This document shows, piece after piece, positions 1 through 5,363 of a stretch of 7,650 bases of DNA. The translations under genes were made by a program, and so were the position numbers. Numbering within the stretch: position 1 is the stretch's first letter; each line of letters starts with the position of its first letter. This DNA is from JBGSON01 sp041739085 (GTDB taxonomy: Bacteria; Patescibacteriota; Gracilibacteria; CAIRYL01). The notes below the pieces were generated by a model, which made no database searches, was not told where the DNA came from, and saw only the letters and a program-made list of their open reading frames with translations. The stretch spans positions 1-7,650 of the forward strand of contig JBGSON010000006.1 of NCBI GenBank assembly GCA_041739085.1, given 5' to 3'.

Positions 1-55
1 GCGCTTTTGCGATGGCATGCTCTCTTCCGCCGTTCCCGAGGAGGAGGATTTTCAT
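1..55 (-). CDS. purD: Phosphoribosylamine--glycine ligase (GAR synthetase), N-terminal fragment
   Basis: Read on the minus strand from the ATG at 55-53, the sequence gives MKILLLGNGGREHAIAKA and then leaves the window. This is the highly characteristic PurD N-terminus: a beta strand followed by the G-G-R-E-H-A nucleotide-binding loop of the ATP-grasp pre-domain. PurD catalyses the second step of de novo purine synthesis in the cytoplasm, joining phosphoribosylamine and glycine with ATP. Only 18 codons are visible, so catalytic residues cannot be checked. The gene diverges from ligA. The bases before the ATG (cattctcctcac) contain no Shine-Dalgarno sequence. Plus-strand frames across this stretch are shadows. 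The call rests on a short but very distinctive motif. Confidence 0.87.
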   Translation of the reverse strand, partial: MKILLLGNGGREHAIAKA

Positions 56-78
56 GTGAGGAGAATGAAACCTCGGGG

Positions 79-107
79 ATATTACCGGAAGAAGAAAAAA
101 GAGAAAA
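79..107 (-). promoter_or_regulatory. Candidate promoter of purD
   Basis: On the minus strand a TAATAT -10-like hexamer (84-79) lies 23 bases before the purD ATG. The best -35 match at 17-bp spacing is a poor TTTTCT (107-102), embedded in a pyrimidine-rich tract. The -10 is followed directly by CCCCGAG, and the same bases follow the clpC -10. The assignment rests mainly on the -10 hexamer and its position. Confidence 0.35.
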
Positions 108-137
108 CACAAAAGAAGAAAGAGAGGATGGGCGGAC

Positions 138-209
138 AAGCATGCAAGCCAGTAAGCGAAAAAGCATGTGAGCCAATAAGCGGACAAGCAGATGACCAAC
201 AAGTCAAAC
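138..209. repeat. Degenerate 24-bp tandem repeat, about three units
   Basis: Units are 138-161, 162-185 and 186-209. The first two match at 19 of 24 positions (AAGCATG..AGCCA.TAAGCG). The third is recognisable only with an indel (AAGCA then ATGA-CCAACAAG). The array forms the centre of the inverted repeat between purD and ligA. The 24-bp period keeps reading frame, giving octapeptides such as QACKPVSE and KACEPISG, but no credible gene contains it. Confidence 0.6.
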
Positions 210-216
210 CAGAGCC

Positions 217-232
217 CTTGCTTGCTTGCTTG
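217..232. repeat. CTTG tetranucleotide microsatellite (4 units)
   Basis: Four perfect CTTG units occupy 217-232, followed by a CCTG variant. The complementary CAAG word recurs in the tandem repeats just upstream (CAAGCATGCAAGC), so this tract adds to the foldback of the region. Such short tetranucleotide arrays can change length by slippage. Confidence 0.8.
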
Positions 233-317
233 CCTGCAGCCTGTCTAGCTCTTTTCTCTTTTGTGCTTTTTCTTTTCTCTTCCCCCCTCCTTGCCGTAGA
301 AACTGAAATCTGAAAGA

Positions 318-2465
318 ATGTTTAATCGAAACATGGACGAAAAAGAAGCACTTTCCGCCGGCGAAAAAATCCTGTTGGAGGAGGAGCAATATGATGAACT
401 AATTATTTGTTCTCAAATTGATATTCTCCGCGATATCATGAGATTCCACAATAAAAAATATTATATCGACGATGCCCCTCTTGTCTCGGATCAGAAATAC
501 GACCAGCTCTTCCGTCTTCTCCAGAAATGGGAGGAGAAATTTCCGCATCTCCGGTCGGACGACTCCCCCACCCGTAGGATCGATCTCACTGTCCAGAGCG
601 AACTCAGGAAAGTGAAGCATTTGACCCCGATGCTCTCCCTCGAAAATGCGATGACCGAAGAGGAACTCAGGGAATGGGAGATCCGGCTCATGAAGTATCT
701 TCCGGATGATGAAAAACCGACGTTCACGATAGAATTAAAATTCGACGGTCTCGGGATCTCCGCGATCTATGAACATTCGAAGCTACGACGCGTCGCCACG
801 AGGGGGAACGGTGAAATCGGGGAAGACGTGAGCGAGAATGCAAAAACGATCCATTCCATCCCGCTCTCCGCTCAGTTTTCAAAATACGGCGCGGAAACGG
901 TCGAGATCCGGGGAGAGGTCGTCATCAGAAAAAAGGATTTTGAGGAACTCAATGCCGAGCGTGCGAAGAAAAACGAGATGCTCTTCTCCAATCCGAGGAA
1001 CGCCGCATCGGGGAGCATTCGCCAGCTCGATCCGAAGATCACCGCGGGAAGAAAACTGACCGCGTTCTTTTACCAGCTCTCCTATTTCGAACCTCCGGGA
1101 AAAGCCCCCGACTCATTCACGGATACGCTTTCCATGCTCGGAAACCTCGGATTCCTCACCTCTCCATTCCTCCGGCACGCCCGATTGCTCGAAGATGTCA
1201 TCACTGCAGTCCGGGAGATCGGAAAAAAACGCGAGGAATTCGAATTTGAAATCGATGGAGCGGTCATTAAGGTAAATGAGGAAATTCTGAGGAAGAAGAT
1301 TGGATCCACAGCGCACCATCCCCGCTGGGCGGTCGCGTATAAATTCCCCGCGAAACAGGAGATATCGAAAATCGAAGATGTCGAATGGCAGGTCGGGAGG
1401 ACGGGGATCCTCACTCCCGTCGCCCATCTCACCCCCGTTGATATCGGAGGGGTCACTGTTTCCCGGGCAACGCTCCATAATGCGGATGAGATCGAAAAGA
1501 AAGATTTTCGCATCGGCGACGAGGTCTACGTCGAACGTGCGGGAGAAGTCATCCCCCATCTCATCGCTCCCCTTCCCGAGAGAAGGACCGGGAAAGAAAA
1601 GCTCATTCTCTCTCCGGATTCCTGCCCCGTCTGCGAGAGCAGAATCGTGAAGATCGGCGATGAGGTCGCGATCCGGTGTGAAAATCTTTCCTGTCCGGCT
1701 CAGATCGCGGGGAGGATCGCACATTTCGGATCAAAAGGCGGACTCGACATCGATCATCTCGGGAAAGAGACTTCGGAGCTCCTCGTACAGAGAGACCTTG
1801 TACAAAATTTTTCTGATCTCTTCTCTCTCAGTGAGGAATCACTTCTTTCCCTTGAAGGATTTCAGGAGAAATCTGCCACAAATCTTCTCAGAGCCCTCGA
1901 AGACGCAAAATCTGCGCCTCTCTGGAGATTCATCGCCGCACTCGGGATCCCGAATGTGGGGGTGCGGACAGCGAAGGACCTCGCTATAAATTTCCCCATT
2001 TTTTGGAATATGGCAGATGCTTTGGAAGAATCACTTATGGAGATCGACGGCATCGGTCCGGAAGTGGCGAAGAGTATCTTCTCCTTTCTCCATACTCCAG
2101 AGAATCGGAAGACGCTCGAGATTCTCGAAAAAACCGGGTTTCCTCTCTCTCGAAAAATATCATCTGAGTCCGTCGGCGGAAAACTCACGGGAAAAATATT
2201 TGTCTTCACTGGGACTCTCTCCCTCCTCGGCCGCGATGAAGCGAAGGAATCGGTGGAAAAACTCGGAGGACGGACGTCTTCGTCTCTTTCTCAAAACACC
2301 GATTATCTTGTTTCAGGCGATAATCCCGGATCGAAACATGAGAAAGCGCGTGAACTTGGCGTCGCCATACTCACGGAAAGCGAGTTCCTTGCTCTCGTTG
2401 GGGGAAAGAAATCATCGCCGACGAAAAGGAAAACAAAGGCTGCAGAGAAACTTCCTCTTTTTTAA
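318..2465 (+). CDS. ligA: NAD+-dependent DNA ligase LigA, complete
   Basis: LigA seals single-strand nicks in DNA during replication and repair, using NAD+ and releasing AMP and NMN. The 715-residue protein has the full family layout. Domain Ia has HNKKYYIDDAPLVSDQKYD (about 44-62). The adenylation domain has the nucleophile K141 in ELKFDG, then RGE with E200, and K318 in DGAVIKVN. Next come an OB fold, a four-cysteine zinc site (C436, C439, C454, C459), helix-hairpin-helix repeats (about 510-590) and a C-terminal BRCT domain (about 620-695). The motif usually written TRGDG reads TRGNG here (N164). The N-terminus has about 30 residues before the usual start of domain Ia. An in-frame ATG at 333 (MDEKEAL) is an equally plausible start, and a weak TTGCCG-N17-AAGAAT promoter (291-319) would favour it. 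Neither start has a Shine-Dalgarno sequence. Confidence 0.97.
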   Translation: MFNRNMDEKEALSAGEKILLEEEQYDELIICSQIDILRDIMRFHNKKYYIDDAPLVSDQKYDQLFRLLQKWEEKFPHLRSDDSPTRRIDLTVQSELRKVKHLTPMLSLENAMTEEELREWEIRLMKYLPDDEKPTFTIELKFDGLGISAIYEHSKLRRVATRGNGEIGEDVSENAKTIHSIPLSAQFSKYGAETVEIRGEVVIRKKDFEELNAERAKKNEMLFSNPRNAASGSIRQLDPKITAGRKLTAFFYQLSYFEPPGKAPDSFTDTLSMLGNLGFLTSPFLRHARLLEDVITAVREIGKKREEFEFEIDGAVIKVNEEILRKKIGSTAHHPRWAVAYKFPAKQEISKIEDVEWQVGRTGILTPVAHLTPVDIGGVTVSRATLHNADEIEKKDFRIGDEVYVERAGEVIPHLIAPLPERRTGKEKLILSPDSCPVCESRIVKIGDEVAIRCENLSCPAQIAGRIAHFGSKGGLDIDHLGKETSELLVQRDLVQNFSDLFSLSEESLLSLEGFQEKSATNLLRALEDAKSAPLWRFIAALGIPNVGVRTAKDLAINFPIFWNMADALEESLMEIDGIGPEVAKSIFSFLHTPENRKTLEILEKTGFPLSRKISSESVGGKLTGKIFVFTGTLSLLGRDEAKESVEKLGGRTSSSLSQNTDYLVSGDNPGSKHEKARELGVAILTESEFLALVGGKKSSPTKRKTKAAEKLPLF

Positions 2466-2639
2466 ATTTCCTCGTACAGGAGTATTGCTGTGCAACGCCA
2501 CTGTGAAATTTTGAGATGACGATGAGTGAACTACCTATCCCGCAGTATATTGCGAAGAATTCTTGCAATAAATCAAAAAGATGCACCTCCCTCCACCGGT
2601 ACTTCTCAAGTGAAATGGGGAATAATGATCATGCAAAAA
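2466..2639. other. Intergenic stretch with a small hairpin, no gene seen
   Basis: This 174-base gap separates ligA from the 3' end of the oppositely oriented tRNA. It holds an inverted repeat at 2548-2570 (TATTGC, one unpaired G, the palindrome AAGAATTCTT, GCAATA). No T-run follows it in either direction, so it is not a standard intrinsic terminator. It might be a 3' processing or stabilising hairpin for either convergent transcript. No credible ORF is present, and a plus-strand frame entering from here runs through the tRNA and is spurious. Confidence 0.4.
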
Positions 2640-2714
2640 TGGTTGCGGGGGTGGGACTTGAACCCACGGCCTCCAGGTTATGAGCCTGGCGAGCTACCAC
2701 TGCTCTACCCCGCG
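2640..2714 (-). tRNA. Initiator tRNA-fMet (CAT anticodon), CCA encoded
   Basis: The minus strand folds into a perfect 75-base cloverleaf. The acceptor arm is CGCGGGG/CCCCGCA with the C1 x A72 mismatch that marks bacterial initiator tRNAs. The D stem is GAGC/GCTC (A11-U24) with a 7-base loop. The anticodon arm is CCAGG-CTCATAA-CCTGG with anticodon CAT, a 5-base variable loop follows, and the T arm is GTGGG-TTCAAGT-CCCAC. Discriminator A and a genomically encoded CCA complete it. The anticodon loop is the same as that of E. coli tRNA-fMet. The three G-C pairs usually found at 29-31/39-41 of initiators are here A29-U41, G30-C40, G31-C39. It carries formyl-methionine to the ribosomal P site at initiation. 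Confidence 0.96.
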
Positions 2715-2718
2715 ACGC

Positions 2719-2747
2719 TTGATTTTTTCTTTGCGCTGACAGAAAAT
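2719..2747 (+). promoter_or_regulatory. Candidate promoter of pncC
   Basis: TTGATT (2719-2724) and GAAAAT (2742-2747) are 17 bp apart, each matching the sigma-70 consensus at 4 of 6 positions. The -10 overlaps the minus-strand -10 proposed for the tRNA, so the two promoters would compete face to face. Transcription would begin near 2755, about 37 bases before the pncC ATG. Confidence 0.35.
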
Positions 2748-2768
2748 ACCGCAAAGAGAAGCTCTTTG
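2728..2768. repeat. Interlocking inverted repeats in the tRNA/pncC promoter region
   Basis: Arm 1, TCTTTGCG (2728-2735), is a perfect 8-bp inverted repeat with CGCAAAGA (2750-2757). The overlapping CAAAGAG (2752-2758) is a perfect 7-bp inverted repeat with CTCTTTG (2762-2768) across a 3-base gap. The first pair brackets the overlapping -10 elements. The second sits in the spacer of the tRNA promoter. This resembles a pair of operator sites, but no regulator is known. Confidence 0.5.
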
Positions 2769-2772
2769 TCCA
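2743..2772 (-). promoter_or_regulatory. Candidate promoter of the tRNA-fMet gene
   Basis: On the minus strand TGGACA (2772-2767) and TATTTT (2748-2743) are separated by 18 bp. The -10 lies 28 bases before the tRNA 5' end, which leaves a leader of about 20 bases for RNase P to remove. The region is shared with the candidate pncC promoter on the other strand. Confidence 0.45.
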
Positions 2773-2791
2773 GTTGATTTTCGTGTTTCCC

Positions 2792-3265
2792 ATGAAGGAT
2801 AAGGCCCAATCCATCATTCAAAAAGCAATCGATTGCGGATTTTTTATTGTCGCTGCAGAGAGCGTGACTGGCGGGAGAATTGCCTCTCGCCTCACCTCAG
2901 TTCCCGGAGCGTCAAAGGTTTTTATCATCGGAGTCGTTGCCTACAGCGGAGAGGCGAAAGAGAAAACGCTCCTCGTCGACCATCATGAGATCGAGATATC
3001 CGGGGGCGGGTATTCCGAAAAAACAGTACGGTGCATGGCGGAAAATCTCGCCCGGGCGTATGATGCGGATTTTTCCGTTGCAACTTCCGGATGCGCCGGC
3101 CCAGATTATTCGGAAGGATTCGATAAAGGGAGAGTCCTTATTTCGGTCTATTCAAAAAGAAGCGGAACAAAGGTTTTTGATCTGCGGTTTGAAGGAACAA
3201 GGGAGGAAGTTCAGGACAAGGCTGCAGAATCCGCTCTCCAAAAACTCCTCGAGGAAATGCACTGA
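2792..3265 (+). CDS. pncC: Nicotinamide-nucleotide amidohydrolase, CinA C-terminal domain family
   Basis: This is a stand-alone CinA C-terminal (PncC) domain of 157 residues, the usual length for the single-domain form. PncC deamidates nicotinamide mononucleotide to nicotinate mononucleotide, returning NMN to NAD synthesis. Family motifs are clear: AESVTGG (about 22-28, normally AESCTGG or AESATGG), then VPGAS, GVVAYSGEAK (about 47-56) and SGCAGPD (about 99-105). I chose the ATG at 2792. A TTG at 2774 in the same frame would add six hydrophobic residues. There is no Shine-Dalgarno sequence (gtgtttcccATG). The family is sometimes labelled competence/damage-inducible CinA, but the N-terminal molybdopterin-like domain of full CinA is absent. 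Its neighbour LigA produces NMN, which supports the NMN-recycling role. Confidence 0.9.
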   Translation: MKDKAQSIIQKAIDCGFFIVAAESVTGGRIASRLTSVPGASKVFIIGVVAYSGEAKEKTLLVDHHEIEISGGGYSEKTVRCMAENLARAYDADFSVATSGCAGPDYSEGFDKGRVLISVYSKRSGTKVFDLRFEGTREEVQDKAAESALQKLLEEMH

Positions 3266-3280
3266 ATTTGCTCTGTTCAT

Positions 3281-3309
3281 TTGAATCACACCGGAAAATG
3301 CGGTAAACT
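3281..3309 (+). promoter_or_regulatory. Candidate promoter for the terC leader
   Basis: TTGAAT (3281-3286) and TAAACT (3304-3309) are separated by exactly 17 bp, each matching the sigma-70 consensus at 4 of 6 positions. Transcription would start near 3316, just where the foldable leader begins. The promoter lies after the pncC stop. Confidence 0.45.
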
Positions 3310-3315
3310 GTCCCT

Positions 3316-3422
3316 GCCTTGGATGATAGGGAGCAAGAAACGACAGGTTCCGCAACGACGCGGACGTTTGGAGCACTGAACTGTCATCAATTAAAACCGG
3401 CCATATCCATGGTCGTTTTTTT
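3316..3422 (+). promoter_or_regulatory. Candidate riboswitch/attenuator leader of terC
   Basis: The untranslated leader can fold in two exclusive ways. In one fold the 5' segment CCTTGGAT (3317-3324) pairs with ATCCATGG (3405-3412), with one U-U mismatch. It extends with bulges through 3330 to 3401, forming a closing stem P1. Inside it are P2, GACAG (3342-3346) with CTGTC (3381-3385), and a hairpin TCCGC-AACGAC-GCGGA (3349-3364). In the other fold 3398-3415 forms an intrinsic terminator. P1 uses the same bases, so P1 would act as an antiterminator. The junctions GAGCAAGAAAC (3331-3341) and ATCAATTAAAACCGG (3386-3400) are purine- or A-rich, as in ligand pockets. Mn2+-sensing yybP-ykoY riboswitches commonly precede terC-type genes, but I do not see that family's GGGGAGTAG core. 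The class is unassigned. Confidence 0.55.
3398..3422 (+). terminator. Intrinsic terminator in the terC leader
   Basis: The stem CGGCCAT (3398-3404) and ATGGTCG (3409-3415), 7 pairs with one G-U, closes an ATCC loop and is followed directly by seven T residues (3416-3422). It lies 22 bases before the chosen terC start, too close for a separate sigma-70 promoter in between. Transcription into terC must therefore pass through it. It could also simply end pncC readthrough transcripts if terC starts differently. Confidence 0.8.
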
Positions 3423-3444
3423 ATCTCGTTCATCGCCATCTTCC

Positions 3445-4365
3445 ATGACCGCACAAAATATTCTCTGGCTCGTTTTTGCGCTCGTGATCGTCGGATTCCT
3501 CGTGGTCGATCTCGGGTATTTTAACCGGCAGGCGCACCGGATCAGCTTTCAGTCCGCATTGATCCAATCCGTTTTCTGGATCGCTGTTTCTTTGGTCTAC
3601 GCCTATCTTATCTTTCATTTTGTCGGACATGAGATCGCGGCTGAATTCATGGGAGCATATCTCACGGAAAAGATGCTCTCCGTGGACAACCTCTTTGTCA
3701 TCATGCTCATATTCAACTTCTTCAATCTCGATGAAAAATACCACCACAGGACCCTGTTTTGGGGAATACTGGGAGCGATCGTATTCCGCGGGATCTTCAT
3801 AACGATGGGGGCGATCATCATCCATCAGTTCTTCTGGGTCTTATACATCTTCGGCGCAGTGCTTCTCTATACCGGGATCAAGCTTTTTTACGATAAAAAA
3901 GAGGAGCATGTGGACCTGGAGAAGAGCAGAATATTCAAACTCGCAAAAAAGTATCTCCGGTTTACGTCGACTCACCATGAAGGGAGATTTTTCATACGGG
4001 AGCATGGAAAATTCCATCTCACGACGCTCTTCATGATCCTGCTCCTCGTCGAGACGACGGATATCATCTTCGCGGTCGACTCGATCCCTGCCGCTTTCGC
4101 CATTTCTCAAAATCCTTTCGTTGTCTTTACTTCAAACATTTTTGCGGTCATGGGCCTCCGGGCGCTTTTTTTCCTCGTCGAAAACATACTCCATACCTTT
4201 CACCATCTGCAGAAAGGACTATCGTTCATCCTCATCTTCATCGGTCTTAAGATGCTTGCCGGCATCATTCATGTCCATATTTCCTCAGTCGTTTCCATGT
4301 TTATCATAGTGGCGGCTCTCGGTCTCTCGATCATCCTCTCTGTGATTTTCCCGAAGAAAATATAG
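3445..4365 (+). CDS. terC: TerC family integral membrane protein (putative metal ion exporter)
   Basis: The 306-residue polytopic membrane protein matches the TerC/Alx/YkoY family over its whole length. It has an N-terminal membrane helix followed by DLGYFNRQAH, then EKMLSVDNLFVIMLIF (from about residue 76), FWGILGAIVFRG, a cytoplasmic loop with KKEEHVDLEKS, and ETTDIIFAVDSIP (about 203-215), then FTSNIFAVMGLRALFF and FIGLKMLAG. The conserved acidic residues in the two membrane motifs (SVDN and ETTD...AVDS) are the expected ion-coordinating positions. Family members export Mn2+ or help load metal on exoenzymes; tellurite resistance is the historical name. The frame stays open upstream to a TTG at 3319, but residues before MTAQNILW do not fit the family, and 3409 lies in the terminator stem. 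The leader suggests transcription attenuation. The gene is followed by two genes on the same strand. Confidence 0.93.
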   Translation: MTAQNILWLVFALVIVGFLVVDLGYFNRQAHRISFQSALIQSVFWIAVSLVYAYLIFHFVGHEIAAEFMGAYLTEKMLSVDNLFVIMLIFNFFNLDEKYHHRTLFWGILGAIVFRGIFITMGAIIIHQFFWVLYIFGAVLLYTGIKLFYDKKEEHVDLEKSRIFKLAKKYLRFTSTHHEGRFFIREHGKFHLTTLFMILLLVETTDIIFAVDSIPAAFAISQNPFVVFTSNIFAVMGLRALFFLVENILHTFHHLQKGLSFILIFIGLKMLAGIIHVHISSVVSMFIIVAALGLSIILSVIFPKKI

Positions 4366-4368
4366 CGG

Positions 4369-4387
4369 GAAAAATGGTCTCTTTTTC
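4369..4387 (+). other. Weak A/T hairpin in the terC-SLH gene gap
   Basis: GAAAAA (4369-4374) can pair with TTTTTC (4382-4387) across a 7-base loop in the 57-base gap. With one G-C pair it is too weak to count as a strong terminator, so terC and the next gene could be co-transcribed. A TATCAT hexamer at 4398-4403 could be a separate -10, but no matching -35 is visible. Confidence 0.2.
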
Positions 4388-4422
4388 ACAAGAAAGGTAT
4401 CATGATTGAGCAATAATCACTC

Positions 4423-5343
4423 ATGAAGACCTTCTTCCGAAAAATCATACCGGCAGGTGCGATCTTTCTCCTTCTGTTTACTCCGAAGATCTCTTTTTCT
4501 TCGTTTTCCGATGTTCCACCGGCTCATATGAACTCAGAAGCAATCGGATATTTTGAGGATCGTGGTGCGCTTCCTGAATCCCCCGATGGGAGATTCTCTC
4601 CAAACGAACCGATCACCATGGGTGATTTTCTCTTTATCCTCTTCCATTCATTCCCGGTGAACGATGGCGACCCTGAACTCGAGAACCCAAATCAGCATGT
4701 CGTCTCAAGCCGTTCTTTTTTTCTCGGATATGTTTTTAGTTCCGACTTCTCTCTTTTCGATGATAAAGATGCCAATGTTCCATTCAAAGAAGCGTCAGCG
4801 ATCATCGGGATTTTTCTCAATGCATCAAACGAAACAGCAGGGATCCCGTTCCGCCCATCCGTTGAGGCGCTCGGACTCCTCAGTGCGATCCCCTCTTCCA
4901 TCAGGAGTTTTGAGTCATGGATCACGAGAGGAGAAGCAGTAGAGATCATGTACCGCATAATGTCTGGAAATCATTCGAAATCGTCCCTCACGTACTTTTC
5001 TCTCGCGGGAATGAACGGATTTGCTTCTGCTCCAGAGAGACTTCACCCGCCCGATGAACCCGAAAGAATTGTGGATATCTCGCTCTCAAATTCCGGTTTT
5101 TCTCCGTCTTTCGTCACATTGTCAAACGAGGAACCGGCTCTTCTTCGTTTCTCCAGTGTGAACGCCGGCGGCACAATCGTTCTTTTCGCTTTTGATGTCA
5201 TGAGCCCGATTTCTCCGGGCGAGAGTGTTTCGTTCCTGATTTCTCCGGAAAATCCGGGGAGCTATGAATATCTCTATCTCGGCCCGTACTGCGCGGGATG
5301 TGAAAAGTCTCTCCGAAAAACAGGTACGATCATTGTGGACTAA
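4423..5343 (+). CDS. Exported SLH-domain protein with C-terminal cupredoxin-like domain
   Basis: The 306-residue protein begins with a signal peptide (MKTFFRKIIPAGAIFLLLF, cleavage probably near residues 26-28). An SLH domain follows at about 28-73: FSDVPPAHMNSEAIGYFED, then RGALPESPDGRFSPNEPITM, lacking the usual tryptophan. A second, degenerate SLH repeat lies at about 120-180, ending WITRGEAVEIMYRI. SLH domains usually anchor proteins to the cell wall or S-layer. The C-terminal part (about 215-306) has a cupredoxin-like pattern: VDISLSNSGFSPSFVTL, then SPGESVSFLISPENPGSYEY and GTIIVD. It contains no histidine, and the usual type-1 copper ligand positions appear lost. Its only cysteines, which are the only ones in the whole protein, form CAGC (C290, C293). 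It lies between terC and cutA (20-base gap). The exact function is unknown; the domain calls are pattern-based. Confidence 0.75.
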   Translation: MKTFFRKIIPAGAIFLLLFTPKISFSSFSDVPPAHMNSEAIGYFEDRGALPESPDGRFSPNEPITMGDFLFILFHSFPVNDGDPELENPNQHVVSSRSFFLGYVFSSDFSLFDDKDANVPFKEASAIIGIFLNASNETAGIPFRPSVEALGLLSAIPSSIRSFESWITRGEAVEIMYRIMSGNHSKSSLTYFSLAGMNGFASAPERLHPPDEPERIVDISLSNSGFSPSFVTLSNEEPALLRFSSVNAGGTIVLFAFDVMSPISPGESVSFLISPENPGSYEYLYLGPYCAGCEKSLRKTGTIIVD

Positions 5344-5363
5344 CCGGAATATTTTTCTCTCAT

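Larger units (their letters stand above)
86..288. repeat. Imperfect long inverted repeat between purD and ligA (purine arm / pyrimidine arm)
   Basis: A purine-rich arm at about 86-126 contains CACAAAAGA at 108-116. It is the approximate reverse complement of a pyrimidine-rich arm at about 250-288, which contains TCTTTTGTG at 257-265. The arms flank about 125 bases of tandem repeats. As a result both diverging genes have the same T/C-rich TCTTTTGTG tract upstream in the same orientation. Bases 92-117 also match the reverse complement of 5725-5750 exactly. The function is unknown; it could be a dispersed intergenic repeat, an upstream promoter tract or a mobile-element remnant. Plus-strand frame 2 is open from position 2 to 313, but the purD call and the low-complexity translation argue against it being a gene. 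Confidence 0.55.

Noticed and set aside
2..313. Open plus-strand frame of about 100 codons that could be the C-terminus of an upstream gene
   Set aside because: The minus strand of 1-55 encodes an unmistakable PurD N-terminus. The rest of the frame is Lys-rich or Leu-rich translation of the inverted repeats.
1113..1724. Minus-strand ORF of 203 codons inside ligA
   Set aside because: It is a shadow of the ligA codon pattern on the opposite strand, with no domain character or start signal.
2526..2777. Plus-strand ORF of 83 codons with the stretch WDLNPRPPGYEPGELPLLYPA
   Set aside because: It is the antisense translation of the tRNA-fMet gene, a well-known false protein signature, and the gap around it has no coding character.
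3316..3400. Direct assignment of the terC leader to the yybP-ykoY (Mn2+) riboswitch
   Set aside because: The context fits, but I could not find the conserved GGGGAGTAG-type loop; only a loose GGGAGCAAG is present. The class was left open.
3319..3444. N-terminal extension of TerC from a TTG at 3319, or start at ATG 3409
   Set aside because: The extra residues do not resemble TerC. The region holds the foldable leader and terminator, and the family N-terminus fits the ATG at 3445.
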